From NCBI GenBank assembly GCA_033816765.1, contig CM066296.1:2975362-3039361 (forward strand): DNA of 64,000 bases. The letters are read 5' to 3'. A program made the position numbers and the translations under genes. Positions 34,966 to 47,477 of this stretch are shown here, piece by piece. Position 1 is the stretch's first letter, and the number at the start of each line of letters is the position of its first letter. Below the pieces are notes generated by a model. The model had not been told where the DNA came from, did no database searches, and saw only the letters and a list, made by a program, of their open reading frames with translations. The DNA comes from Nothopassalora personata. Its lineage: Eukaryota > Ascomycota > Dothideomycetes > Mycosphaerellales > Mycosphaerellaceae.

Positions 34966-37900
34966 ATGAATATCTTCGTTCGTGATGTGCCGGAGGCCGC
35001 CACTAACAGACAGATCTCCGACTTCCTCAGACCACACCTGAGGGAATGCAACATCCTCGATTCCGTCCTCGAGAAGACACGAGACAGGAAAAGCGCCATC
35101 ATCACAGTCCTCAGCCCTGACGCTGGCAAGCATTTTCTGAGGCTCTATGGCGTGCCACAGGGTGCTCGCCCACATGTTCATGCCCCGAGGCGTCTGTACT
35201 GGGACCAAAAGTATTTGAAATGCATGCCGAGCAAGAACGAGCCAAGTGACTGGTTGCTGAGGGCACTCAGGTATGAAGCCGAGAACCGCGTTGCGAACGA
35301 AAGATTGGCCGCCGTGCAGCCTCCAACTCGACAACCGCCCGGCCAGCGTACTACCAAGTTCAACATCTCTACACTGGAGTGCGGCTTGTGGGACTATACC
35401 AATCCTCGTGGCCAAGGCACCAAGCTGACGTTCGTCTCCCACTTCACCGACTTCCGCCAAGGCCACATCCATTTCGGACGTAATCAAGCCATCATCCTTC
35501 TCCAGGCTCAAGGCTTCCCTAAATGCCGGGTCGACCTCAACTACAGGGACTGCAAAGACATCACACTTGGCACCAATCAAGATCCCTCCATCACCTTCAA
35601 CATGGAGCTCGCCCCAATGATGTATGAGGTATCCGATGAGCCTGATGCGGAAGACGTGACAGCACAATTCGCCGCCATGATGCTAGGTCAGCGGCCGCCG
35701 AGTCCACGCGAGAAGAAGAAAGTACGACTTTCAGCAATCAATCCTGCACATGGCCAGGTTGCAGGCAGCTGCTTCGTCTATCGGATCCTTCTTAAGGACT
35801 CTAACAACTTCGCGCTCATTCGACAACTTCTCGGCAGCAACCCAAAGATGTGCGCTGTTCATGCACAGCTGACCGAACATCAAATTGAGCCATTGGGGAC
35901 CTGGAGCCGTACATACGCGCGCTTGACTTCGGAGCTTTCAGATGTCACTCGCTTTGGCTCGAAGCCTTTCAGCCTGCGGTTCCAGATCAACCGGATGGCC
36001 AGGAACGGCATCCTACCACCAGGCAAAGTGATACAGCTCTTGGCGAAGATCTCGCAACTCAATGAAGCGTTTGGTCTCAACCCGACACTTGCTGCATTGA
36101 GTCGCCTGATCAGAGAGCGCGTTCTGCCTGGCCCTGAGACCGAAGCACATGAGTTTTCACTTGGTGCTCTGGAGGAATTACTCGAGAACTACACTTCTGC
36201 GTACGACCCCGATGCCCCGGAGAACCCGTATGAGCTGGCTAAGCGCCACAGCCACATCAACATGATACACAAGGCTGTCATCACGCCCGCAGGTATCTAT
36301 CTCGAGGGACCAGAGCCCGAGCCTACGAACCGCGTCCTGCGGCGTTGGTCCGACAAGACCGACCACTTCATCAGAGTTATCTTCCTCGACGAAGATCGTG
36401 GACCCGTGAGATACGATGGTCGAACGGATCAGTCGCAGATCTATCACGGTCGCTTCAAGGGTGTTCTGGACACAAGCTTCTTGATCTGCGGATTTTCCTT
36501 CTCATTCCTCGGATTCTCGCATTCGTCTCTGCGTAGTCAGTCGTGTTGGTTCTCGGCGCCCCTGGTGACCAGGGAAGGCGAAATCATGTTCGCTCAAGCG
36601 GTCATCAAGCAGCTCGGCAACTTCGAAAGCATCCGCAGTCCGTCGAAGTGTGCAGCAAGGATTGGCCAGAACTTCACGGACACCAACGCCACCATCGAAC
36701 TGAAGGAGAACCAGGTCCTAGAAATGCCGAACGTGGAGAGAACTACACCAGACGGTATAACCTACGACTTCAGTGATGGGGTTGGAACTATTTCGTCGGA
36801 GCTTCTGAAGCGTGTGCATCGGCGTTATGGCAGCAAGCGCTGGCTCAAGCCCTCAGTCCTACAGATCCGTTTTCAAGGCTACAAGGGCATGGTCTCCCTC
36901 GACTCGCGTCTTCCTGGCAAACGCTTGATGCTTCGTCCGAACATGAAGAAATATGAGACTGCCGCGACCTGGAACCTTGAGATATGTGGAGCTGGCTTTC
37001 GACCACTTCCCATGATCCTCAACAGGCAGTTCATCAAGATCTTCGAAGATCTCGGAATCCAGATGAGTGTGTTTCTCGATCTACAGAGCGCAGCCATGAC
37101 CCATCTGCAGCGTATGACTGCCTCTCCGATCAACACTGCCACTTTCGTGAACGAGTCCGACTGTACACGGGCGACCAGACTGCCAGATCTCATCCGATAC
37201 CTCGGCCACATCGGTCTTGACTACCATCAAGACAATTTCCTCTATAGCGTGGTAGAGATGTTGGTGGTCGCGAAGCTGAGAGACATCAAATACCGAGGAC
37301 GCATACCTGTGGAAGAGGGTCTTACGCTGTACGGTATTATGGACGAGACTGGCTACCTTGATGAAGGCGAGATCTTCGTCATTACTGAGAAGGGACCCGA
37401 TGCCGGCGTCAGCATACTGGAAGAGCTCAATGTGCTGGTCACTCGCTCGCCTGCGCTACATCCTGGCGATGTCCAACGAGTGAAGGCCATCACCGTGCCG
37501 CAAGACTCGCCGCTTCGTCAGCTGCGCAACGTCGTCGTCTTCAGCAAGCATGGCCAACGCGATCTTCCATCTCAGTTGAGTGGTGGCGACCTCGATGGAG
37601 ACCTTTACAACGTGATATGGGCACCAAGACTCATACCGAGAACGACTTATCAGGCCGCGCAGTATCCTCGTGTCGTCGCACCGGTGCTCGATCGTGAAGT
37701 AACACGCAAAGACATGAGCGACTTCTTCGTCACGTTCATGGAAAGCGACGTGCTTGGCATGATCTGCAACATTCACCTGCAGCTAGCCGACCAGCGTCCT
37801 ACTGGCACGCTCGACCCTGATTGTATCAAGCTCGCACAAATGGCGTCCACGGCCGTCGACTTTTCCAAGACTGGTATTCCTGTCAACATGAGGGAGTGTC

Positions 37901-38768
37901 CACCACACCCCCGCCAACGACCTGACTTCATGTCACCAAGCCCGAGAGTCATGGTCACGGGCGAGGGCGTGGTCGATTTTGAAGACGAAGAAGTCGAGGA
38001 CGACGATGCATTCGATGGCCTCGATGCTGAGCGTCGCCCGATAAGGTACTACGCCAGTCAGAACACCTTAGGCCATCTGTATCGCGCGATCGATGAGCGC
38101 AAGTTCCTCGCGAACATGCAACAGCATCACCGCCAGCGCAGTAACCGCACCACCCGCGACGACCTCATCTCCACCGTGCTCAGATACGTGAAGCGCTTCG
38201 TAGTCGACTACGGCATCAACTACATCCACCACAAGACCTCTGGTCTCGCGTCAAGCATCCGAGCAGGGTAAGCACTTCCTTCCTTCCTCCCCCAACACCG
38301 ATCACTAACAAATGTTCCAGCTACGAAGACTCTCTCTCCAACCTTCTCTACAGCTTCGAGCCTTCGCCCCACCACCCCCTCTCCGAAGCCGAGATCTTCG
38401 CCGGCCAAATCCTCGGTCGCCATGGCGGACCCCAAGGCAAGCCCCTCCGCGAGCAAAGCAAAGCCATGCGGGAGCGCTTCGAGATCGTCGTCGACCACGC
38501 CGTCATGCGCATCACCAAAGGCGACGAAGCGATGAGAGAGGCTAAGGACCTCGATGATCTATTCGACAGCCACTACGATGAGCGCGAGTTTGAGGCGCTG
38601 CCGAGGGCAATTGCGTGTCTGGAGGTGGCTTGTAGCGAAAAGGGGTATGAGGATCGGAGGTTGGGGGAGTTGAAGAGCTTCAAGTATGTGGCTGCTGGTG
38701 TGTGCTTGAAGGAGTTGGAGCGTTACCGCATCACGACTTTTGGGAGTGGCGGGTTGCCGCTGGCTTGA
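34966..38768 (+). CDS. RNA-dependent RNA polymerase of the RNA-silencing family
   Basis: Exons 34966-38267 and 38321-38768 join (GG|C) across a 53-bp intron into 1,249 residues. Residues 1-65 look like an RRM-type fold (MNIFVRDVP...AIITVLS). The catalytic core is in the second half: YDFSDGVGTIS, YKGMVSLDS, RPNMKKYE, then LSGGDLDGDLYNVIW, whose Asp triad DLDGD is at residues 875-879 (37588-37602). FLGFSHSSLRSQSCWF is the conserved block upstream. This is the eukaryotic RdRP family (QDE-1/SAD-1/Rdp1), which makes double-stranded RNA for Dicer in quelling or meiotic silencing. Which paralog it is cannot be decided here. Length and all core motifs are complete, so it should be active. An acidic insert (EDEEVEDDDA) precedes the C-terminal helical part. 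Confidence 0.95.
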
Positions 38769-39511
38769 GTAGCCTTGTCGTTAGGGCTGACCGTGGCTTC
38801 TGGCTCGCCAATCGATGGCGCACGCGCACATCATTGAAGAGAAAGACGCTCGTAATTCGGTGGGGTACATTGGCATCGTAGCTATGCACTGATGCTGTTC
38901 TCACGCCACGCGGATACTGTTCACAGCAAGATCCAGACGCTAGCACACCTTCCACTCTGACTAATTTTCATAACCCATACCTCCGCGCCTGAGCCTCTGT
39001 ACTTCAATTGGCTGATCTTGACAGAGGGCAATGTGGTAGTTATTGGTTCGAAGCTCAGCTGGAAAATCGAGGAAAGCCGATGTGGTCGCTGGTCGTAGCG
39101 CCGGCACCATCTGTCGAGGTTGAAGCCATGACTGCTGCCCCTGTTACGAGTTATGGTGGTGGCGCTTCTGACGAGCGTGGCAGAATTACATTAGTATCTG
39201 TATTAACCATACTGGTCCTTCCTTTTTGCGTGCGCAGATCTACGCCGTTCCGTCGTTTGATGATGCGAGTGTAAGACAAATAGTTCAATTTCCATACAAG
39301 AAGTGAGCTAGCCCCATTTCCATGTCCACATCCATTCACTCGGGCTTTCCCGTCATGATCGACCGCACGCAAGGCAGGGGCTCTCCTCGAGTCGTCGCAG
39401 CTGGGAGCAGCGTCATTGCCTTGATGTGCACACATGCAGGCTCCTCCAGGCTCTATCCGAAGGTCAAAGTCGCCCTTCCCTCCTGCACATGGTCGTGGAT
39501 CATGGATGCGT
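38769..39511. other. intergenic, no gene seen
   Basis: Only short overlapping ORFs on both strands, none with a family signature. Includes the 3' region of the RdRP gene. Confidence 0.4.
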
Positions 39512-40263
39512 CTATAGCCTCTTCCGTATCAACTTGTGCACACAGATAGCCTCAGCTCCGGTCCTCCCACCAGCTCCCGTTTGAGCTCCTTTGTGCCACT
39601 GTCCTCGCTCGAATGCTGGTTTCACTTGACATACTGGCTGGGGGCCCCATGCCATGGAATCTTGCAGATACTTCTCCTTTGTCAGGACGATCATTACCCG
39701 AAGCGTGCACGTCTTTTCCATCCCCACGATATTGAGATCAATCTCGCAGTTCTTGACATGGTACCTCAGCTGTCTTTTCCAGAATTCGCCATAGTCGTTG
39801 CGCGAAGTTCCAGCATTTGTAGTTCTTTCGCGCCTCGGAGGTGCGAGACCCATCGCTTTTGAGACCTTGAGGTTGCTGATGTTGCCTGTGATACTGATCT
39901 TCAGGGCACCGAGCGTGCAGTTCGATTACCCAATCGTAGCGCGAAGAATGTTCACCGTGTGAAGTTCGTCCCAGGCTTCGAAGATGTTTCCGCCGTAATG
40001 GGAGTGGTGTGGCTTCCTAATACATCTATCTGGCGACAATTCTACAGCAGCCTTGTTGCGGAGTTGCCGGCAGCTCTCGCGGTGGTTGAGTCCGCGCTTG
40101 AGGTAGTGATTGCCGGTTGATCTGACCTTTTGGTGTGATTCGGAGCGTGAGCCCGGTATTTAAACTGTTGGGGAGTGCGTTGCGTAGCTCTGCGGGAAGG
40201 TTGAAGATACTGGTGGGTTTGGCGGTGCCTTAGAGGCCGTTCAAGGGTTGAGCAGTCGGCATG
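39512..40263 (-). pseudogene. possible decayed 2EXR/F-box-like gene
   Basis: On minus, from an ATG near 40262, the reading gives FNLPAELRNAL soon after the start, the LPAELR block that opens 2EXR and F-box-like fungal proteins. Downstream, NIFEAWDELHTVNILRA and an open stretch at 39853-39512 (YHVKNCEIDLNIVGMEK) are coherent, but they are in different frames and separated by stops. Either several introns or decay. Product unknown. Confidence 0.3.
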
Positions 40264-40815
40264 GTGAAGTGTGGTTGATGCCCAGCTGACGAAATAGCAT
40301 CACTGACGTGGTCTGTCGCGAAAGTTGGACTACTGATACAAAGGGTCAGGAAGCAGCTGATATTAGCCGATGGCTGATACCCCTGGGCATTGCGTGTGCG
40401 GCACGTGAGACGGGTGAAGTGAGCAGGAAATGTGCGATGCGCTGTCGGGTGGATGGAGCAAGAGGTAGGACAACTACGGAACTAGAGCAAGTGGTGAGGA
40501 TGACGACATGCGTTAGTTGGAATGCAAATGAGAGAAAGGTCGTGGTGGAGTCAGCACTGTGATAGTATGTAAATTTGAACGATCTGCATGCTATAGATCA
40601 ATTAACCATGCTGGGTGACTATTGATAAGGCTCACCAGCCTTCGCTTCACATGTTGAACTCCTCGCACCAGCACTGCTCAGCTGTGCTCGGGGGGGAACT
40701 CCTTCTCAAAATCGGCCAGTTGGTTGCCCATGTTGCCGAAAATGAGGTGAAATCTGGCCAGGTCTCTTCCTTTCTCTTCTTGATGCCCGTGAGCAACGCC
40801 TGATCAAGATCCCAA
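40264..40815. other. intergenic, no gene seen
   Basis: Short ORFs only (for example plus 40308-40562). Nothing recognisable. Confidence 0.35.
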
Positions 40816-41230
40816 TCAAACCCTGGTTGAAACCACCAGAGACACCGATCTCACCGAGGCCTTGTTGAACTCGCGCCAGGATCTCTTAGGTCGACTCAAC
40901 CGGAGTGTCCGATCCTGGACAGTAGGACGGGGTGATATGCTTTCGGACTGGCGAAAGATGGTAACGTATACATCGAAAGTGTTGCGACTGAAGAAGAGGT
41001 CCTGTGCTTCTGCACGGATCTGACGACTGGTGCGAAACAAACTGGACGCGGTCTGGTGCTTTTCGGACGGGTCTTGATGGTAGAGGAGGTCAGAGTATGC
41101 AGAGTCCCTTTCTTCAACCTTGTGATCGTTGGTAACGCAGAAGTAGACGGGCCTGTCTCCGATGACGAGGTAGGTGAAGATCTGATCGCGAAGCTCTACT
41201 GGTAAAGAAAGAAGACCCGTAGTAGGAAAT
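40816..41230 (-). pseudogene. 2EXR-like gene or fragment
   Basis: A minus frame reads LPVELRDQIFTYLVIGDRP, then FRTSRQIRAEAQDLFF and RNTFDVYV. This is the order LPxELRxxI ... SRQIRxEA ... FY/FF seen in 2EXR-type fungal proteins of unknown role. No in-frame ATG precedes the block within the open frame, so the start is missing or behind an intron (an ATG-led frame begins at 41305). The C-terminus ends early at about 40816. Probably a remnant. Confidence 0.45.
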
Positions 41231-41708
41231 TCGGAGTGCCAGAGCTATCGCCTGCCTTTTTTGCCGAGGCCAAGACGCTGACCCAGAGTTGAGTTCAGAT
41301 GGCAAGGAGCATGTAGCACTGTGTGAGCAGCATAACCCACAAGGGAGAGTTTACTCCTCTAGTCATGTAGGACATCTCGGCTTGCTGCTTTGAAAATCAG
41401 TAAACGTCGCCTTTACATGACGGGCTCTCTGGTTATACCTGTGTTCTGTCCGTACTTTTATTTTCTTTCGATTGCTCAAGACTTGTGTTGGAGATAGCGG
41501 TGCTGAAGTATCAGGGCTGTCCGCAAGAAGTGACGGGCTCTCGGAGCGACACGTCACGTGCGTGACTTCGGACATGCTTCATTCTCGTCGTCACATGCCC
41601 CCTATGGAATCATATGTCTCGTATTCTGGGAGCCCTGTCACTGTCTGGACGCCGAGAATGGATAGTCGACGTCTCCAGTACAATCCAAATAGACTCTGAT
41701 GTTCCCGA
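41231..41708. other. intergenic, no gene seen
   Basis: Short ORFs on both strands without a signature. It separates two minus-strand F-box-like genes. Confidence 0.35.
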
Positions 41709-42770
41709 TCATGCTGGCAGCGAGTAGGAACCGGCTCTGGACATTCGCGAAACCACCCCACGAATCCTCCTTGCAGAATTTTTGCATCTCCCACCTATAG
41801 TCCTCCTGGCCTTCTGCACGACGCTAGTTCGGACTCTTTCCAGATTGTACTTCGCAATGAGCTCGTCGTCTTCGAGGAGCGCCAAGTCTTGATTGAAGCT
41901 CTTGCTGCCGGGCGAGGGTGCCAGATAAGTCCTGCCCTGCAGCTCTAGCATGTGGAAAGACTCACGTTGCCGGTCCTCTGTCACCGGTGGAGTGCTGAAA
42001 CGCCTCGAAGAAGCTACCAAGCCGCCCACGTTACTCTCCGCCTCACTACTGCTTGCGGCTGCGTTCGGTTCTTCGCTGGCATGGACCGACTCGGTAGTCA
42101 AAGGTGCGCCGTCGGTAGCTTCTTCCTTTGCCCCGATCCTTACTGGGTAGTCTTCGAAGCACCAAGATTCAGTATCAGGTCCAGCAGGAAGGTCCACAGT
42201 ACATTGTTTGGCCATGATTTGCCTGATGGCCTCAACGTCATCGAAGCACAGTCCCTCGCCGGGAGCAAGAAACGACAGCAGGCTTTCAACAAATGGCAGC
42301 CCAGATCGAATCATTCTCCGCTCCGAGATGATATCATCCTTTCCCAGGTCATGGTAGACATCGTTCTTCCACTCACAACACCATGCATTGGCTTGCTTGC
42401 GGAGTTCGAGCCGAAGGACGATCATGGTGCTGTTGCCTACAAGCATCTCAAGACTGAGGTGCCGCAGATTGCTGAGAATGAAGTCTGCCGTGTACGAGGC
42501 CCAACTTGGTTCCAGAGACGCAAGAGCTCCGATTGAGCGGGTTACTCTGTAGTGGCGAAAGAAGACTTCGTCGGCATCTTCTTGGAACTGACGACATACT
42601 AGCCGAATGGCTGCAAATCTTTTGAAAGCGCGTTTCGTCTCTCGACAGATTTGTCTGCATCGGAAATGCTCATTCACATATACCTCTTTCTCAGGAAGAT
42701 ATGTGCCGGCGATGAAGCATTCTTCCAAGATTCCAGCTCGCAGCTCAGCCGGGAGCTCAAGGAGGGTCAT
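41709..42770 (-). CDS. F-box-like/2EXR-like protein, 353 residues
   Basis: A single intact minus ORF starts MTLLELPAELRAGILEECF, an F-box-type N-terminus, followed by RLVCRQFQEDADEVFFRHYRV, the second conserved block. The middle has a Ser/Glu/Ala-rich linker (residues about 215-260), and the C-terminus is basic (ARRTIGGRCKNSARR). Such proteins are often substrate adaptors of SCF ubiquitin ligases, but most fungal members are uncharacterised, and the target is unknown. No introns needed. Confidence 0.65.
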   Translation of the reverse strand: MTLLELPAELRAGILEECFIAGTYLPEKEVYVNEHFRCRQICRETKRAFKRFAAIRLVCRQFQEDADEVFFRHYRVTRSIGALASLEPSWASYTADFILSNLRHLSLEMLVGNSTMIVLRLELRKQANAWCCEWKNDVYHDLGKDDIISERRMIRSGLPFVESLLSFLAPGEGLCFDDVEAIRQIMAKQCTVDLPAGPDTESWCFEDYPVRIGAKEEATDGAPLTTESVHASEEPNAAASSSEAESNVGGLVASSRRFSTPPVTEDRQRESFHMLELQGRTYLAPSPGSKSFNQDLALLEDDELIAKYNLERVRTSVVQKARRTIGGRCKNSARRIRGVVSRMSRAGSYSLPA

Positions 42771-44288
42771 AACTCCGGTACTCTGCAGTGAAGCGAGCAG
42801 TCAACGTTGGAATTGAGCCGTGTACACCAGGACCTGTCTCGATGGGACCAGTCTCTCTCTCGTGCTCAATGGGTACTTGATTGACCAAGACTGGCAACTT
42901 GCAGACCCTAGTGCTGCGTGCCTGTCATGGCGTTTGACAGGAACGATGCTGGCGTCGTGACCGTACCGATCCGTGAATGGTCTTGTTGATGGTAGGTGAT
43001 CATGATGGCTACTTTGAAAGCGAGGAATACTGTGGTCGGACTGTACTCCCTGCTTCTGCATGGAGGATTTCGGAATATGCAGGGTCACTATTATGCACGG
43101 ACGCTGTGGCTGTGGTTGAAACGAAAGAACCTGCAGGGGAGCCACGAACGTCGTCGCGGAATCTGACTCGAACATCAGCGTCGTCGTCGTCGTCGCTACA
43201 CTGTTTCTGTCCATCTCTGTGATCGCCGTGCCATTGGATATGCATATGGTCCTGAGCTGCCGAGGAACCATTTCCGCTCAAAGAGATTGCCCGACCTGCT
43301 ATTCTAACCACACGCGCACCTCCTCATTGAGTTTCACCTTGCATTTTCTGGCGTACGTCCAGACCTGCCGTGCACCGTGCACTCGAACAACGGCCGAACC
43401 CGTGCATGCTCCCTCACTCGCCACCTCCTATGTCCAATGCACTGCCAAGTCCGCCAATGAGCAGGTGGCGCGCAGCTTGCAGCAACCTGCTCCTGCTTGC
43501 CTGCTTGACCGGTCGCCGCCATCACCGCGCGCCACGGTCAGAAGTCCGTTGACCTTGGTAGACAGTTCACGGCTCTTGGTACGTCGACTACGTCCCCGTT
43601 GAGAAGAGTCACATCTACAACCACCAACCGTCGTCCTCATAAGGCTAGCAGGAGACCGCGCAGACCAGACTTAGTCCTTCTTCATCGTCGACCCAGACGT
43701 CCCGCGTCCAAACGATGCCCCGGCCCTCGGGCAGCCACGTATCAACTTTCTCGACTGGGTACGTTTGTAAGGGTATACCTAACATTTCGTGAGACATGGC
43801 AAACGCACGTCTCATAACGATGCTATGGTGTCCCGATCTTCAATGCCTTCCGAAGTTGTACGCCAACACAGCAGTAGTACGTTTCTGGTGTAGGCGGCCC
43901 CAATTCACAAACTTGTCACTTTCTACGAGCTCTAGATTCCAGCTTCATCAGGAGAGCAGCACAGATTTACTTACCTTGTTTACCGTGAGCCGGCTGGATA
44001 CTCGCCAAATGCCCTTGGTGCACAGGTGCGACCAGCTTCTGACCTTTTGGGCTACACTCGCAGTGGTGGATTGGGACAGCCAGTCGCTGGTAACTTCTCC
44101 AACCAGAGCATGACGAAGGGAATTGTTCCATCGTAAGAGATCGCTATCAGGACATGATAAAGATCGACCTTTGCGGGATCAAAAAGATTTTAAGACTAAT
44201 GTCTTACATGTACATACCTTCTGCCATTCATACAAATTTTCTGATGCTGTCTTCTGTACATTCTACTCGAGTCTGGGCTCAACAATTT
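42771..44288. other. intergenic, no confident gene
   Basis: Several ORFs of 60-156 codons overlap on both strands between 42800 and 44150. They are rich in Ser/Pro/Arg/Cys and mutually exclusive. CT-rich stretches near 43430-43740 could be promoter or leader, but I cannot assign a gene. Confidence 0.35.
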
Positions 44289-45749
44289 CTATCTCTTCCC
44301 TTCGATCCCCAACGTCTGCACAATCCTTCGGCCGACCGTCACACTTGGCTCGTCCAAGAATACGGTGCCCGCATGTGCTATCGCTAAATTCATCGGAATG
44401 ATAACAGCCAACGAGACCAAGAACCTCGTCGTCAACCCGTGAATGCCAAAATCCGGAATCACGAGCAAATTGTCCAGACGGCTAGTAATATCTGGCTGGA
44501 CTTGTCGACCAAACGTCCGGTACACTTTGTCCGATAAGGTCCAGATCATAGGCATGTGAATCAGATACAGCGAAAAGCTAACCCGACCAAGGTACTGTAA
44601 TGGTTTTGACGAGAAGAATCGCTGAAGCCAGGTGATTCGTAACACTCCGTAGATCAGGAGTAGAGCGCCCCATGATTGCCACCAGCGCCAGTACTCGTTT
44701 TCGGCGTATTGCTTGGGTATAAGGAGGGTAAGAAATCCGAAGCCCAAAGTGTTGGCGGAGACTTGGAGTTCTCTTATTCCTGCGGGCTGGCAGAGGAGGA
44801 ACCAGCCGGCCAGGAAGGAAATGTGGTACAAGACGGTTTTGCCTAGGAGCGAGACTTGTCTGGGTAGGAGGTGATGGTCGTAGTGTTCTTGGTCGTTCAT
44901 GGCGAGGGTGACGCCCCACGTGAAGCAGGCTGTAGACCATTGGTAGCTCCCCATGCAGACCAGACCTGTGACGATGAAGAGGGCCATTCGGATGCTGGTC
45001 GGAACACGGCTGTAGAGGGCGAGGAGGAAGAAGACGATGATTGACCCTTTGAATTCCGTCGCGATCGTGTAGGCTGGTGGGTTATACACGAACCAGTGAT
45101 CCTGCTGGCCATGTCCAACGAAAGGATTGATGAGACGGGTGATCTCCCAGATCCAGCGTGACAGTTCCGCGAAAATGTTCGCCTCGGGCTCAGGAAACCC
45201 TAACTTTGGCGCGAGGCCGAAAGGTGCTTGCATCCAGAGTGCGAAGATCAGACTGAAGCCTGCTGGAGGAATGAAGAGACGGAATGGTCGGCGGATCGTG
45301 GCGGAGATGAGGCTGGTGTAAGTCTTCTGGAGTTGGCCATCGCGGAGTTTCTTCAAGGGTGAGATGGACAAGACGTAGCCAGACAGGACGAAGAAAATTG
45401 CCACTGCTGCATTGCCACCTGTGAAGAACACGCGGAAGAAGGGCAGCTGGAAGAGGGAGCGAAGGCCATTGGGGCCTGCTCCGTACCCGAAGAGGAGGTC
45501 GTCTCGGGGGTCATAGAACCAGGAGAGGTGGTGGTAGAAGAAGACGAGGAATGCCGCTAGGCCACGGAGTCCAGTTAGAAAGTCCGTATTTCGTGGACCT
45601 GTTGTGCTGGTGGGTGGATCTCGAGATAGTGCGGCATCTTGATGCGAGGCATTGAGAGGATCTTCGTCTAGGATGTCCTGGTTGTGTTGCGGGAGGCTTT
45701 TTTCATCGAAGTCGTCTAGTTCGACTTCCGGCGGGGACGACGATGCCAT
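44289..45749 (-). CDS. acyltransferase-3 family membrane protein
   Basis: 486 residues, no intron. An acidic cytosolic N-terminus (residues 1-55) is followed by FLTGLRGLAAFLVFFYHHLSW, the acyltransferase-3 signature with the catalytic-type His in the first membrane segment. About ten hydrophobic segments follow, including AVAIFFVLSGYVLSI and FSLYLIHMPMIWTLSDKVY near the C-terminus, both hallmarks of the family (PF01757). Members O-acylate sugars, lipids or secondary metabolites at a membrane. No neighbouring biosynthetic genes point to the substrate, although the monooxygenase at 47478 is 1.7 kb away. Confidence 0.9.
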   Translation of the reverse strand: MASSSPPEVELDDFDEKSLPQHNQDILDEDPLNASHQDAALSRDPPTSTTGPRNTDFLTGLRGLAAFLVFFYHHLSWFYDPRDDLLFGYGAGPNGLRSLFQLPFFRVFFTGGNAAVAIFFVLSGYVLSISPLKKLRDGQLQKTYTSLISATIRRPFRLFIPPAGFSLIFALWMQAPFGLAPKLGFPEPEANIFAELSRWIWEITRLINPFVGHGQQDHWFVYNPPAYTIATEFKGSIIVFFLLALYSRVPTSIRMALFIVTGLVCMGSYQWSTACFTWGVTLAMNDQEHYDHHLLPRQVSLLGKTVLYHISFLAGWFLLCQPAGIRELQVSANTLGFGFLTLLIPKQYAENEYWRWWQSWGALLLIYGVLRITWLQRFFSSKPLQYLGRVSFSLYLIHMPMIWTLSDKVYRTFGRQVQPDITSRLDNLLVIPDFGIHGLTTRFLVSLAVIIPMNLAIAHAGTVFLDEPSVTVGRRIVQTLGIEGKR

Positions 45750-47477
45750 TGGTTCTCATGAGATCATTCTGTTGCTGTCTTCCATCCCTGAGTGCTAGCA
45801 AGACATAGTGAGGACGTTCTCCAATGTGAAAGGTGATGTCGAAGACGGAGTCGCATTGCTCCGTGTAGAACTACGTGGCTGGACCGCCGCATCAATTTCA
45901 TGGCGCGAACTCAAAATGGCCGCGGCTCGCGCCCACTTATCAAATGTCGACGCCGGAGCCGTGGATATGGGGTACAGATTACTGCCACTGCATTGCCGGC
46001 GTGACTTCAGCTATTTGGAAAGCAGAAGGGGAAGTCGATTGATATGGGTAAGAGGATACTGGTGAGTAAGTTGAGGGAGCGACTGTGATGTTATTGGGCA
46101 TTCTGATAAATACAGCAAGGTATATGTATATCTGATCATGGTATCTCTCATCTCATCGTGATGAATCAGCTGCTGCCCGCCGCTGGATCCTGGGAGAGAC
46201 TGACGCGCTCCTGCTGCTCCAGCGCCCGGTAGTAGTGCACCTCTGCGACGCGAAAGATCACAGACCAAGACCAGATGCAATGTCACAATATTGAGGGCGG
46301 CGCCGAGACGTCGTGTGCACATCATCACACGTTGTGAGCTTGCTGAGCAGACGACCTTTTGACATGCGATAGAGCGATTGCACCGAAAGCCCATGTGATC
46401 CATGAATGCTGAGCGATAGCCCGATGCAGCGATGTGCATGCAAACGATATGGTGACCCGATTAGATGGTACAGCGCTTCTCAAGTCAGCGTACGCAGAAT
46501 CTTGGCTGGACTTTGTCTGGAAACTGATTTCGCGTAGCAAATGCTGGCCGGTGTGACCGCAACGCACAGAATTCTGATGGCAACGCGTAGTGGTATGTTT
46601 CCAGCCCATGTCAGATCGAGATGGGCGGGCCCGCTGACTTGGGAAGCACAGGAGGCTGAGGTCTGGCTCGAGGTACCTGGTGTTTCGATTGCATGTGGTA
46701 ATTGAACTGGACAGAGAGCAAGGCGCCACGCGATCCTAAATATTAGCTGACCGAGTGCAGGACATGATGACTGTCAGAATGTCGATTGGCCATCTGACAT
46801 GTATGTTGTACGTACTAGCTTGACTCAGAACGGTACGTGCGCGGCTCGAGAACATGTGCATTGAGCAAGGGCGAGTCCTGGAGGCTGTGACCAGACTGCA
46901 TCTTTCCTCTGCATAAGGAGTCCTTGTATCTCATGGCACTGTCGGCCACTGTGAGAGAGCTGCTGGAGGGGCAACGCGAGGCGTCTGCCCGAATGCGTTA
47001 ATTCTGCAGGAGCCATGGAGTTTAGCCCTGCGCAGTACTAACGCACGACACCACGGAAGTACTCTTGCAGATATCGTCGGACCTCCCGTTGACCATGGTG
47101 CATCTGTGCGTCAACCACACCCCTCAGCTCAGCAAGTGAGAAGAAGGCTGATAACTACAGTCACTGACTTTGGCGAGCCCTTGGCGCGTCCTCATGCAAC
47201 GCTCTAGAGCTACAGCAGTGCCAAGATGGTCAGCCTTGTGCATTGTACCTAGGCGGTGAACCTAAATTCGGATACAGCTTAGGGCAGCAGCCACATGAAT
47301 TCGACGGCATGCTTCTGAGAATGCTTAGACGATGGCCGTGTTGGAATAGCTGATGAACTCAACCTGGTCTGTCTCGGGATCAGCCGCATTGTACACATCG
47401 CTATTATAACAGTCGGCATGACGCTATGCTACAAGCCATATGGCCCATGAGGTCACTACCTCCCTGGAGCAGGCAGT
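45750..47477. other. intergenic, no gene seen
   Basis: Divergent upstream regions of the acyltransferase and monooxygenase genes. ORFs here are short and inconsistent between frames. No repeat or RIP signature. Confidence 0.4.
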
